This document shows positions 41,761-53,961 of a stretch of DNA of 64,000 nucleotides, in pieces. This DNA is from Caproiciproducens sp. NJN-50 (GTDB lineage Bacteria; Bacillota; Clostridia; Oscillospirales; Acutalibacteraceae), in assembly GCF_004103755.1 (NCBI RefSeq), contig NZ_CP035283.1:310001-374000 (forward strand). The letters are read 5' to 3'. The position numbers and the translations under genes were made by a program. The notes below the pieces were generated by a model that ran no database searches, was not told the DNA's origin, and was given only the letters and a program-made list of their open reading frames with translations. The first letter of the stretch is position 1. Each line of letters starts with the position of its first letter.

Positions 41761-43356
41761 ATGGCAGCAACAGCAAGAGCAGTAACCGTCATACAGCCTA
41801 CGGTTATTCACCGGATTCCATTCAGCGCGGAGAACCGTACCGCACGAAAACGTGTGGCCGCCTATGCCAGAGTATCCACTGACAATGAAGAGCAACTTTC
41901 CAGTTACGAGGCACAGGTTGACTACTATACCCGATATATCCACGATAATGAAGAATGGGATTTCGTGGAGATTTACACCGATGAGGGTATTTCAGCCACC
42001 AACACCAAAAAACGTGACGGTTTCAAACGCATGATTGCGGATGCACTGGCTGGAAAAATTGACCTCATCCTCACAAAATCAGTTTCCCGGTTTGCCAGGA
42101 ACACCGTTGATACCCTCACAACCGTTCGAAAACTGAAGGAAAAGGGCGTTGAGGTATATTTCGAGAAAGAAAATATTTACACGCTCGACAGCAAAGGTGA
42201 ACTGCTGATTACCATCATGTCCAGCCTTGCACAGGAAGAATCGAGGTCAATCAGCGAAAATGTTACCTGGGGCCAGCGGAAACGCTTTTCCGACGGCAAA
42301 GTCAGCCTGCCATATAAGCACTTTCTCGGATATGAGAAAGGCGAGGATGGTTTACCAAAGATTGTAGAAGCGGAAGCCCAAACGGTGCGCTTGATTTACA
42401 AGCTATTCATGGAAGGCAAAACGCCGTCTGGCATTGCCAAGCACCTGACAAAAAGTGGTGTACCTACCCCATCCGGAAAAAGCAACTGGCCATCTAGCAC
42501 GGTGGAGAGCATCCTCACCAACGAAAAATACAAAGGTGACGCTGTCCTTCAAAAAACATTTACAGTGGATTTCCTTACCAAGAAGATGAAGGTAAATGAG
42601 GGTGAAGTTCCCCAGTATTATGTAACGAACAGTCACCCGGCCATTATTTCGCCCGAGTTGTTTGATTTGGTGCAAAATGAAATGAAGCGGCGCAAATCCA
42701 CGGCAGGCCATCAAAGCGGTACGGGGTGCTTTTCCAGCAAAATCATCTGCGGTGAATGCGGCGGAGTTTACGGCAGCAAGGTGTGGCACTCCACCAGCAA
42801 ATATCGCCGCACAATATGGCAGTGTAACAACAAATTCAAAAATGCGGAACCCTGCAAGACACCCCACCTGTATGAATCCACACTGAAGCAGGCATTCGTG
42901 AATGCTTTTAACAGCCTGATTCAAAACAAAAGTGAAATTCTGGACGGTTATGATACCATTATTCAGTCTCTGACCGACAATACCGCTCTGGATGCCGAAA
43001 GCGCCGCCCTTCAAGAGGAATGCGATGTGGTGATGGAACTGATACGAAAATGCGTGGATGAAAACGCCCACAGCGCCATCGACCAGTCCGATTACCAGCA
43101 ACGATATACCCCGCTGATTGAACGTTACGAAACCGCAAAGGGCAAATTTGAAGCGGTGAATGAACAGCGGCAGGAGCGCACGGTAAAGCGCGAGAAAATG
43201 GCTGGGTTTATCCAAACACTGAAAAAGAGCGCTACTCTCCTCACTGAATTCGATGAGGAACTATGGTACGCGACAGTGGACAGGATTATCGTTCAATCCG
43301 AGCACGAAATTACCTTTCAATTCAAAGACGGCACCGAGCTGCCGTGGATAATTTAA
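41761..43356 (+). CDS. Large serine recombinase 1 (integrase of the element)
   Basis: 531 residues. The resolvase domain, RVAAYARVSTDNEEQLSSYEAQ, has catalytic Ser39 and downstream Arg of SVSRFARN. The Recombinase domain (HFLGYEKGEDGLPKIVEAEAQ), a zinc ribbon (CGECGGVYGSKVW...WQCNNK) and a coiled coil (from about residue 400) follow. Complete. It catalyses integration/excision by double-strand cuts at short att cores. It is followed by a terminator and a second recombinase gene. Confidence 0.93.
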   Translation: MAATARAVTVIQPTVIHRIPFSAENRTARKRVAAYARVSTDNEEQLSSYEAQVDYYTRYIHDNEEWDFVEIYTDEGISATNTKKRDGFKRMIADALAGKIDLILTKSVSRFARNTVDTLTTVRKLKEKGVEVYFEKENIYTLDSKGELLITIMSSLAQEESRSISENVTWGQRKRFSDGKVSLPYKHFLGYEKGEDGLPKIVEAEAQTVRLIYKLFMEGKTPSGIAKHLTKSGVPTPSGKSNWPSSTVESILTNEKYKGDAVLQKTFTVDFLTKKMKVNEGEVPQYYVTNSHPAIISPELFDLVQNEMKRRKSTAGHQSGTGCFSSKIICGECGGVYGSKVWHSTSKYRRTIWQCNNKFKNAEPCKTPHLYESTLKQAFVNAFNSLIQNKSEILDGYDTIIQSLTDNTALDAESAALQEECDVVMELIRKCVDENAHSAIDQSDYQQRYTPLIERYETAKGKFEAVNEQRQERTVKREKMAGFIQTLKKSATLLTEFDEELWYATVDRIIVQSEHEITFQFKDGTELPWII

Positions 43357-43372
43357 GATTTTTAAAATACAA

Positions 43373-43416
43373 CTCCCGCAGGGCTGGCAGTAACGTCAAC
43401 CTTGCGGGAGCTTTTG
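43373..43416 (+). terminator. Terminator between the two recombinases
   Basis: CTCCCGCA (43373-43380) pairs with TGCGGGAG (43403-43410), then CTTTTG. A 22-base loop separates the arms. Confidence 0.7.
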
Positions 43417-43573
43417 TCATTTATGGGGATTTACCAATTGAAACCATGTGGTGGTTATTGCTTCGTTACACTATATATAAATGATATAATTTCTCGTTGC
43501 CTTTATTTGAGGAAACTTAAGGTGCAGGCATGCACCGCACGAGCTGTGAGCATCTGACAACGGTAAAAAGGGG

Positions 43574-44752
43574 GTGATAATTACGAAAAGAAAAATTGAA
43601 ATAGGCAACATTCAGAAATGGGAAAAATCATCAAAGGCAAATGAAAAACGGCAAGCGCAAAAGGAACGTATCCGGGAGGCTTACAAAAATGGCACTACGG
43701 TTGAGGTGATTCCCGCAAAAGCGGAGCAAAAATCAGATAACATGAGACGCTTGCGGGTAGCCGCATACTGCAGAGTTAGTACGGATGAAGATGCCCAAGC
43801 CAGCAGTTATGAACTACAGCTTCAGCACTACCGGGAGATGATAATGAATAATCCCGATTGGGAGCTGGTGGATATTTATGCTGACGAGGGTATCTCTGGT
43901 ACCTCAACAAAAAAACGTGCTAATTTTTTGCGCATGATTGATGATTGCTATGCTGGAAAAGTAGATATGATCATTACAAAAAGTGTAAGCCGCTTTGCAA
44001 GAAACACACTGGACTGTCTGGACAATGTGCGTAAGCTAAAAGCGCTTGATCCTCCGGTTGGCGTATTTTTTGAAACAGAAGGCTTTAATACTGCTGAAAG
44101 CAAAAATGAATTTACACTTGGCATTATGAGCCTTGTCGCTCAAGGAGAATCAGAGCAAAAAAGCGCAAGCATACGGTGGTCTATTATCCAGCGCTTTAAG
44201 AAAGGAATACCCATAATTCCAACGCAATGCTTATTAGGTTATGACAAAGATAAATTTGGCAATTTGTTCATTATCCCTGAAGAAGCAGAGGCTGTAAAAT
44301 ACATATTTGCCTGTTATCTGGATGGCTTGAATGCTCGTGAAATCGCAAATGCCCTAACAGAATCCCATGTACCCACAGCAAAAAACAATGCAGTCTGGAG
44401 TTCAAGCGCGGTATTAAGCATATTGCGCAATGAAAAATATTGCGGAGATGTACTGATGCAGAAGACCTATACGGTCGATTGTTTCACGCACAAAGCGGTA
44501 AAAAATACGGGTCAGGTTCCGCAATACAGACTGCGTGACCATCATCCTGCCATTGTGCCCCGTGATGACTGGCTTCTGGTGCAGGAACAGCTAAAGCATC
44601 GGAGGCATTCCTCCCAAAAGAAAGAAGTTCCCATTGAAAAGAAGTTTTATGTTCATCGTGTCAAGGGTGGATTGCTTCGTGGATTTGCAATAATCAATCC
44701 AAAATGGGACAACCGTGAAGTAGCTCTGTTTTTACAGAAAATTAAAAAATGA
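43574..44752 (+). CDS. Large serine recombinase 2, short form (392 aa)
   Basis: The GTG start is not certain: AAAAAGGGGG is very close to it. RVAAYCRVSTDEDAQASSYELQ carries catalytic Ser (about residue 69); SVSRFARNTLDCLDN and KYIFACYLDGLNAREIANAL are present. After the Recombinase domain the protein ends as YVHRVKGGLLRGFAIINPKWD, without the zinc ribbon and long coiled coil of recombinase 1. That is a real subfamily of shorter partners found next to a full-length recombinase. Frame intact. The pair may act together. Confidence 0.85.
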   Translation: MIITKRKIEIGNIQKWEKSSKANEKRQAQKERIREAYKNGTTVEVIPAKAEQKSDNMRRLRVAAYCRVSTDEDAQASSYELQLQHYREMIMNNPDWELVDIYADEGISGTSTKKRANFLRMIDDCYAGKVDMIITKSVSRFARNTLDCLDNVRKLKALDPPVGVFFETEGFNTAESKNEFTLGIMSLVAQGESEQKSASIRWSIIQRFKKGIPIIPTQCLLGYDKDKFGNLFIIPEEAEAVKYIFACYLDGLNAREIANALTESHVPTAKNNAVWSSSAVLSILRNEKYCGDVLMQKTYTVDCFTHKAVKNTGQVPQYRLRDHHPAIVPRDDWLLVQEQLKHRRHSSQKKEVPIEKKFYVHRVKGGLLRGFAIINPKWDNREVALFLQKIKK

Positions 44753-44766
44753 AAGAGGTCAATACA

Positions 44767-45189
44767 ATGTTCAAAGAATTTAATCAGTTTAGTTTTAATG
44801 TTATCGATGTTACTCTTAAAGGCGAATCCGACATACTTATCAATACAAAAGGAATCACTATCAGCAGGGGCGTTGTTGAAGAAATGGGCTACCCGTCTCA
44901 TGTGCGCATGATGATTGACAATGAAAACAAAGTTTTTGCTATTCAGGCTTGCAAACAGACCGATGAGAATGCGTACAGATTTTCAAAACCAAAGGGCGAA
45001 CAGAAAAAGCCAGTTTATTGCCACATTATAGCCATTAGAAATATTATCCGTGATTTGATGGCAGACAGCTGGTCGGAAAAAGATTCTTATCGCATAAAGG
45101 GAATCTATTACAAAGATGCCAAAGCTATGGTTTTTAATTTAAAGGCTGCAACCCGGCAGGAACCTTATTCTGCACCCAAGAAAGATTAA
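44767..45189 (+). CDS. Third gene of the recombinase cluster, 140 aa
   Basis: ATG 44767 follows AGAGGT by eight bases; an upstream ATG overlaps the recombinase stop but has no ribosome site. MFKEFNQFSFNVIDVTLKGE, then ISRGVVEEMGYPSHVRMMIDN and YCHIIAIRNIIRDLMAD give a mixed alpha/beta protein with no known motif. It recurs beside tandem recombinases as I remember them, so it may be an accessory or directionality protein. Confidence 0.65.
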   Translation: MFKEFNQFSFNVIDVTLKGESDILINTKGITISRGVVEEMGYPSHVRMMIDNENKVFAIQACKQTDENAYRFSKPKGEQKKPVYCHIIAIRNIIRDLMADSWSEKDSYRIKGIYYKDAKAMVFNLKAATRQEPYSAPKKD

Positions 45190-45352
45190 TAGCTTTTTGT
45201 ATTGTTAGCAGCAGCCGCCTGAATCGAATTTCGGGCGGCTAACTGTATGTTTGGTTCCCATGTTTTCGATACACTTTTTAGCGATACCTATACATTTTAG
45301 CGAAAGGTATAGGCATTGCTAAATTGTATCAAACTTTACGCCCTTAGACATG

Positions 45353-45397
45353 CGGAGTGTCCTTATAGGATCTGAGTATCCTTATAAGGACACTCCG
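45353..45397 (+). repeat. 15-bp terminal hairpin beside the TnpX-like gene
   Basis: CGGAGTGTCCTTATA (45353-45367) pairs with TATAAGGACACTCCG (45383-45397), then TTTTTT. Homologous in sequence and position to the hairpin at 25711-25756 near the chimeric recombinase. Confidence 0.8.
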
Positions 45398-45401
45398 TTT
45401 T

Positions 45402-47344
<1,943 letters not shown>

Positions 47345-47411
47345 ACTGTCTCCTTCCCATAGCTATGTAAATATTTTTAAGCCTCCCCGTGTCCCGTGGG
47401 GAAACACCAAA

Positions 47412-47437
47412 GGGCAGCACCATAGCCGGTGCTGCCC
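47412..47437. terminator. Perfect hairpin
   Basis: GGGCAGCACC (47412-47421) pairs with GGTGCTGCCC (47428-47437); no long T-run on either strand. It lies 16 bases from the left IS repeat. Confidence 0.5.
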
Positions 47438-47453
47438 TCTAATCTTGCTCCAC

Positions 47454-49019
47454 ACTTCGGGCCAAGTTCGAGGTGTTGACAAACCCCATCATTCGGGACG
47501 AAGCCATGAGAAATCCAGGGGGAACAGGCAAAAAAAGAAGCGCCTTGGGACTTATCCCAGGCACTTAACCATGCGCTTTAGGTTTAAGGCGGTTGCCGAC
47601 AAGAGGCAGTGATCTTCCGCCGCCTCGATTCCCCGTCTGAACAGACGTCTTAAGTTGTGCATCCATTTCTGGGCCGCAAAGCTGCCCTCACACCAAATCT
47701 GGCGCAGACTCAGGATATGTTTGTGGGTGAATGTACCATCCGTGTCCCGCTGCTTTTTTACGGATTCCTCAAAAATATTCTTTCGGATCGCGCGGCTTTG
47801 ATGGCTGCCACTTACACACTTGCTTAGCATCGGGAGGCCCGGCAGTTTTTCTTTTCGGCTCTGTATACCCGGCAGACGTTGTAGTGCTCCCTCTCAAGAT
47901 TCCGCAGGGTCAGTTGTTTTCCAGCAGGGCAAATAAAGCAGTCCTTTTCCGCATCATACTGAAAATTCTCGCGCCTGAACTCCACCTTGTAGGTTGCCCC
48001 GCCCGTTGCTGCGGGCGTGTACAGCCAGATGCCCATATCGTCCATCGCCCGGTAAATCATGCTGGTGCCATAGGCGCTATCCGCGCCGGCTGCTTGAATA
48101 TCCAGTCCCAAATGCTTCCGCATGTATTCAATGCGTCCCAGGTATGGCTCCGAATCGTTCACATTTCCCGGTGTCACTGCCACATCCACCACAATTCCGT
48201 GAGCGGCATCCACGCTTTGATGATCCAGGTAATGCATTCCTTCCGGTTTTCCGGGCCGCTGCAGCATTTCAGCGTCCGGATCGGTGGTGCTGACCGTCTT
48301 TTGCACCTTTTCGCTTTCCTTTTTCTCACGCCCCGCGCGCTGCGGCTTGATGGCGCCGGATGACTCCAGCCGCGCACGTTCCTCCACTTCATACTGATCC
48401 AGCCGTTCCATATAGTCCGTTGTCTCGCGCTGGGCCAGTACTTTTGTATTCGCCTTAAATGAGGCATTCGCTTTTACATGCGTGGAATCCGTCAGAATGA
48501 TCTTTCCATCCACCAATCCCTTTTCCATGCATAGATGCAAAATATGTTCAAACAGGTGACGGTCACCTCTTTTCCATGAAACCGTCTGCGCCGATTCTGG
48601 GAAATTGTAGAATGATCGGGCACCCGATCATCCAAATCCAACCCCAGGAACCACCGGTAGGCCATATTCACCTGAATCTCCTGCTCAATGCGACGCTCCG
48701 ATTCGATACCGTACAGATATCCCACCAGTAGATATTTTACCAGCACTACCGGATCGATTCCGGGCCTGCCGTTATCCGGGCAGTACAAATCCCGAACCTC
48801 GTCGTAGATGAAGCTGAAATCCACGGCGTTTTCCAGCTTGCGCAAAAAGTGCTCCTGCGGCACCAGGTCCTCAAGGGTGACACAATGCATTTTTATCTGT
48901 ATCCCGTCTCGCTCCGTCAGCATTCCCAAACACATCCCACTGCTTTTTCTTTGCCTACATTATACCATTTTTGCCTCTCCTTTTGGAACTTTGTCAACAC
49001 CTCGAACTTGGCACGAAGT
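47454..49019. mobile_element. IS1182-type insertion sequence, about 1.57 kb
   Basis: Left end 47454-47483 (ACTTCG-x-GCCAAGTTCGAGG...) and right end 48990-49019 are 30-bp inverted repeats with one mismatch at position 7; the middle is GCCAAGTTCGAGGTGTTGAC. Target duplication is not obvious outside them. The single transposase is on the minus strand and broken. The IS separates the TnpX transposon from the RHS remnant, and it has removed the 5' part of the RHS gene. Confidence 0.9.
47552..48935 (-). pseudogene. IS1182-family transposase, two frameshifts
   Basis: From 48935: HCVTLEDLVPQEHFLRKLENAVD and DHSTISQNRRRRFHGKEV (DDE domain start). The frame then shifts near 48545-48560, to GDRHLFEHILHLCMEKGL and LTDSTHVKANASF; the next Asp lies in AAGADSAYG. 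A second shift near 47830 (about NCR/GLPMLSKC) leads to the C-terminal CVSGSHQSRAIRKNIFE and NLKRMVKCLG. All catalytic parts remain recognisable, so the decay is recent. It could still be moved by an intact copy elsewhere. Confidence 0.85.
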
Positions 49020-52000
49020 CGCTGAAAATATCTCAGAATGTGACAAACCCAACGCGCAGCGGCGCCATGCAGAAGCTGACCAACTTGACGCCGGGTACGG
49101 TTTATACGCTGTCCTCATACGTAAAGGCTACAGACACAAGCGGAGGCAACGGAGCCTGCCTATATGTTGCTTTTTTCGATAGCAATGGTAACGGTGCCGG
49201 ACCTGTAGCCGAGAGTAAGGGAATTTCCAAATCGACAGGAAACGAATGGCAAAGGCTTTCTGTGACCTTTACGGTTCCGACAAACGCAACCCGGGTAGAG
49301 GTATACGGCGGTTTGAGCTATGCGAACGGGACCGCCTGGTTTGACTGTCTCCAACTGGAAATTGGAAGTGCTGCCAACACCTACAACATGCTGGAAAACG
49401 GGGATTTCAATTATTACAATGAAAGCTACCAGCCCACAAGCTGGGGAACAACAAATTTTGCTTCGGGTGACGGCGTGTCCAACGGTTGGCTTCAGATTAA
49501 CGGAGGAACAGCGATTGCCAAAAATATTTATCAGGATGTTTCCATCAATAAGCCCGCCAGCCAGGTAACATTTTCCGTATCCGGCGAATCTGAGGCTGAT
49601 TCTGTCCCCTTAGGTGACAGCTCAACTTCCGGACGCTATTATGCGATTGATCTCGGACTCTTTTATTCGGACGGGACCCACGAATGGCAGTATATCAACT
49701 TTAATCCGGATACCAGCGGGATACAATATAACAGTGGGCCAATTTCTGCGTCCAGCCAACATCAGGGAAAGACCATTACCAAAGTAACCTATGACATCAT
49801 TTATTACAATAACTCAAATACCGCATTATTTAAAAGATTGACCCTGAATTTTGATCTGTCGAAAACGACCAACGAATACAACAGCAATGGGAACCTGACA
49901 AAGACCACTCAAGTCAATCAGGGTTCCGCTACCTATACATATCAGAATAACGAGGTAACGACTGCCATCCAGCCGGACGATACCGGAGGCGTTTACACTT
50001 ATGGCGGGAACGGGCATCCGGACGCTCCTCCCAAACCTCGCTGGGCAGCGTCTACTCGCATGATGACTATGGGAATGTCACAGATACGAAAACCGGAACC
50101 GTCAGCGGCGGAGCATTGGCCGGCGGGTCTTTCCTTGAAACCTCTCAAGCCTATGATTCGACCGGAAACTATGTGGCTTCCAGCACGGACGAGCGCGGAA
50201 AAGCAACCGCATATAACGTAAATTCGACAACCGGATTGCTCACATCGGTTGAAGGTCCCCAAAAAGAAGACGGCACCGATGGGACCCAAATCACTTATTC
50301 TTATGATTCCCTTAAACAGCTGACCGGCGTCTCCGCTGCGAATGGGAGCCAGACGGTCCAAAATCGATACGGATACGATGCTGCGGGCCGTCTGACGCAG
50401 ATCACGCATAACGGATTCAATTATACCATCGATCATGACGGTTACGGAAACGCGACAATATTTAATGCAGGCTCAAGAAACCTTCTCACCAAAATCTTTG
50501 CTTCCGGAAACGGGAATCTTCTTTCGTTAAAGTATAAGAATAACTCCGGCGATTTTGTATGGGGATACAATTACGACTCGCAGGACCGCGTGACCTCCGT
50601 TACGAAAAACGGCGCGACCGCTTATCTTTATCTCTACGACGCCCGTGGAAATCTCGCCAAGGTAACGGATCAAACGGTCTACGGAGGATTGACCACCACC
50701 TATTCCTATGACCCCAGCAATTACCTGATCAAAAGGGAATCTTCCAGCGGCGACACAATCGAATACAGCTATGACGATAAGAACCGCCCGAACGGCGAAT
50801 CGTATGTGTTTGACGATCAGAATGTTTCGACCGGCTACACCTACGGCAACGATAACCTGAAAGGCGTTACGAATCTGTCGACGGGCGACGTCGTTTCGCA
50901 CGCTTACGATTCGCTGAACCGTGAAATAGAAACCTCCATTCATTCCCCCGCGCCGCTTATGCCTTATCTTACAGCTCAGCGCACTTATGTCAGCGTCCCG
51001 GACAGCTCCAATAACAGGACGTCTTCCCTCATCGCCGATTATACAAATGCCACAGCCCCTTCGGATGGCGGCACGGCAACCGAACTTTCCCAATATAATT
51101 ATACCTATGACAACAATGAAAATATTAGGACGGTAACGGATCAGGACGGGAACGAAACCCGGTATACCTACGACCAGTTGAACCAGCTCGTCCGCGTGGA
51201 CGACCAGAAGAACAGCGTCAGCACGACTTACAGCTATGACGGAGGTGGAAACATCACCGGGACAAGCTCCCACGCTTACACCACGGGGACCCTTGGGGCT
51301 TCCACCGGGAGCACCTCCTATGCCTATGGGGACTCCGACTGGAAGGACCTGCTGACCGGCTACAACGGTCAGGGAATCACCTATGACGGCATCGGAAACC
51401 CACTGACCTATCGGAACGGGATGTCCTTTACCTGGGAAGGTCGGGAGTTGGTTTCAGCCGTTGCAAATAATCATCATGCGAGCTATACTTATGACGACAG
51501 CGGAATCCGCACTCAAAAGGTCGTCGACGGAACGATCACCGATTACTTTACGGAGAACGGCAGGATTCTGGCCCAGCGCAGCGGCGACGACGTCATGTGG
51601 TTCCAGTACGACAGCGACGGGACGCCGGTCGGCTTCACCTCCGGGGACGACGCCTACTACTATACCAAAAACGCGCAGGGCGACATCACCGGAATCGCCG
51701 GAGTCGACAACGGCGAATACAGGCTGCTGGTGGAGTATGACTATGATGTTTGGGGCAAGCTGCTCAGCACCACCGGAGAAAAGGCGGACACGCTTGGGGT
51801 GCAAAACCCGTTCCGTTATCGCAGTTACTACTACGACAACGAGACGGGACTCTACTACCTCAACAGCCGCTACTATGACCCACAGACCGGGAGATTCATC
51901 AGCGCGGATGATGCCGAAACTTTGCAGTCATCCCAGGGTGATGTACTTGGAACAAACTTATTTGCATATTGCGAGAATAATCCTGTGATGAATAGTGATC

Positions 52001-52425
52001 CGGATGGATATCTTTCTATTCCAGCTTGGATTGTTGGTACGTCATTGGACGTATTGTTTCTTGCTCTAAACTCCGCGATGATGGCGGGATATCTTTCTTT
52101 TAGTGGAACGATCTATGCCCTTGCAAGAAACCCATTTACAAAGAAACTTGCAATAAATCTAATTACGGATAAAGTAATTCCCGTGTTTGTCAGGGGCTTT
52201 TATAATCCAGCATTAACACTGATGCGAAAGGTAATGTGGAGGATTGCCGGGGTGACATTTCAACTGGGTAAAGGTAAGGGAATTGATTTCCTAGTAAATT
52301 CATTGAAAAACGGCGCGATGAATCATTTAGCTTCATTTGTTACAAGTATGTTATCTTGGGGTGGGATAATATCAATGGCTTTTGATATGGCAGATGGAAA
52401 TTGGGATGGATACGTTACGGTTTAA
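49020..52425 (+). pseudogene. RHS-repeat polymorphic toxin gene, truncated by the IS and frameshifted
   Basis: The coding frame enters directly from the right IS end. It begins with two carbohydrate-binding-like modules (NLTPGTVYTLSSYVKATDTSGG; TYNMLENGDFNYYNESY), breaks near 50025 by one base, and resumes as YSHDDYGNVTDTKTG. A long series of YD repeats follows (AYDSTGNYVASSTDE, YDSLKQLTG, YSYDDKNRP) to the RHS core box FRYRSYYYDNETGLYYLNSRYYDPQTGRFISADD. The part from TTG 50116 (769 residues) is intact. Beyond the core, residues from SIPAWIVGTSLDV onward form a hydrophobic toxin candidate of about 140 residues. Secretion signals are lost. Confidence 0.85.
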
Positions 52426-52440
52426 ACGAGGTAAGGTATT

Positions 52441-53100
52441 ATGGGTAATATGAAAATTGAATGTTATCATAAAATAGGAATTACTATTTTGCTAAAAATT
52501 GATGATGATATGGTCGAATTTAAGGATGATAAAAAGAGCAAATCATTTATTAACTTAATTTTAGAAAATGGAAATCATGAAATAACATTTACCAAAGATT
52601 CATTTCTGAATCATTGGTATTGGTGGTTAAACATCTTTAATCCAATTTATGTGCTTTTGTTTCTGAAAAATGTAACAAAAGGAAATTTGGGGTATGACGA
52701 TGATTTCGCCTCTTGTACAGTTCATTTCACTGTCACCAATAACAAGGATATGAGTTTAAAAGCTGAACTAATTTCTCAAGAACACAACAAAAATGGAAAA
52801 CAGGGGGACTATTTTAAATTTAGTAATATAAAAGGCAAAAATGTTAATATTAAGTCTATAAAGACTAATAGGATGGAAAAAATCTTAATAAAAAGATGGC
52901 GCATTTCAAAAGGATTTCCTATTCCTTTTTACTGTATCTTAACTTATATAGCTTTAGCCATCAAGATGGTTAACAGTGAATTAGCATCCAACATTCCAAT
53001 TTTTATTTATATTCTGTTTTCTGCTATTTATTCTGTATACGCTTTAATTTCGGTATTCAAGAAAAGGAGTGTTGAAGAAAATTTGAAAGGTGCTAAATAG
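52441..53100 (+). CDS. Probable membrane immunity protein 1 for the RHS toxin domain
   Basis: 219 residues; CGAGGTAAGG precedes ATG 52441, fifteen bases after the RHS stop. NHWYWWLNIFNPIYVLLFL is one hydrophobic hairpin, then a soluble middle with TKGNLGYDDDFASC, and two C-terminal helices (FYCILTYIALAIKMV; IFIYILFSAIYSVYALISVF). AT-rich. Its partner copy at 53962 is about 50% identical by eye. Position right after the toxin tip and membrane nature of both suggest it protects against it. Confidence 0.7.
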   Translation: MGNMKIECYHKIGITILLKIDDDMVEFKDDKKSKSFINLILENGNHEITFTKDSFLNHWYWWLNIFNPIYVLLFLKNVTKGNLGYDDDFASCTVHFTVTNNKDMSLKAELISQEHNKNGKQGDYFKFSNIKGKNVNIKSIKTNRMEKILIKRWRISKGFPIPFYCILTYIALAIKMVNSELASNIPIFIYILFSAIYSVYALISVFKKRSVEENLKGAK

Positions 53101-53117
53101 AACACAAAAATACTACA

Positions 53118-53150
53118 GTACTATCATCCTGATGGTGCAGTACCCTTTTT
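53118..53150 (+). terminator. Terminator after immunity gene 1
   Basis: GTAC-x-ATCAT at 53118-53127 pairs with ATGGT-x-x-x-GTAC to 53143, followed by CCTTTTT. Confidence 0.6.
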
Positions 53151-53205
53151 ATTAAAAGCAAGGACTGGTTTCACTTATACAAAACATCTAATACTGTTAT
53201 CTCTA

Positions 53206-53945
53206 TCACCGGAATCGCCGGAGTCGAAAACGGCGAATACAAATTGCTGGTGGAGTACGAGTATGACGCCTGGGGCAAGCTGCTCAGTGTTACAGGGGAT
53301 GAAGCGGACACCATCGGCGTGCAAAACCCCTTCCGGTATCGCGGTTACTACTATGATTCCGAAACCGGGCTTTATTACCTCAACAGCCGCTACTATGACC
53401 CGGAAACAGGAAGGTTCATCAACGCGGATGATGTCAGCGTCTTAGGGGCAACACAGGGAGATGTGCTTGGGGCAAACCTGTTCGCGTATTGCGGAAATAA
53501 CCCCGTTGTGAATAGTGACCCAAATGGAAATTTAAGAATCCCTGCATGGTTTGTGGGTACAGCATTAGATGTCGCGTTCGCTGCTTTGAATGCCGCAATG
53601 ATGGCTGGGTATCTTTCGTTTAGTGGTACTATTTATGCACTTGCACGAAATCCTTTCATTAAAAAACTTGCAATAAATTTAATCACAAGCAAGGTGATTC
53701 CTGTGTTCGTTAGGGGATTTTATAATCCAGCATTAACGTTGATGCGAAAGGTAATGTGGAATTTTGCTAAAGTCTCCGTCCAATTTGGGAAAAGCATGGG
53801 TGAAGATGCTCTGATCAATAAATTAGCGAGAGATGCAGTCAACAATTTGATTTCATTTACTTCAAGTATGACTTCTTGGGGTGGAATAATATCAATGGCA
53901 TTCGACATGGCTGATGGCAACTGGGATGGGTATATCACAGTGTGA
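53206..53945 (+). pseudogene. Orphan RHS C-terminal cassette 2 (no N-terminal gene)
   Basis: The copy begins abruptly at ATCACCGGAATCGCC, also present at 51685 in the main gene, and runs to the equivalent stop. The first copy has 741 bases here, this one 740: a single G is missing near 53220, so the frame from the shared start is broken, but TTG 53244 opens 233 residues. It keeps the RHS core box and the hydrophobic tip (IPAWFVGTALDVAFAALN, MADGNWDGYITV). A typical displaced toxin cassette that could be brought in frame by recombination. Confidence 0.8.
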
Positions 53946-53961
53946 ACGAGGTAAAGCCTTT

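Noticed and set aside
50527..51273. Long leftward frame under the RHS repeats
   Set aside because: Antisense shadow of a strongly biased YD-repeat gene; no start signals.
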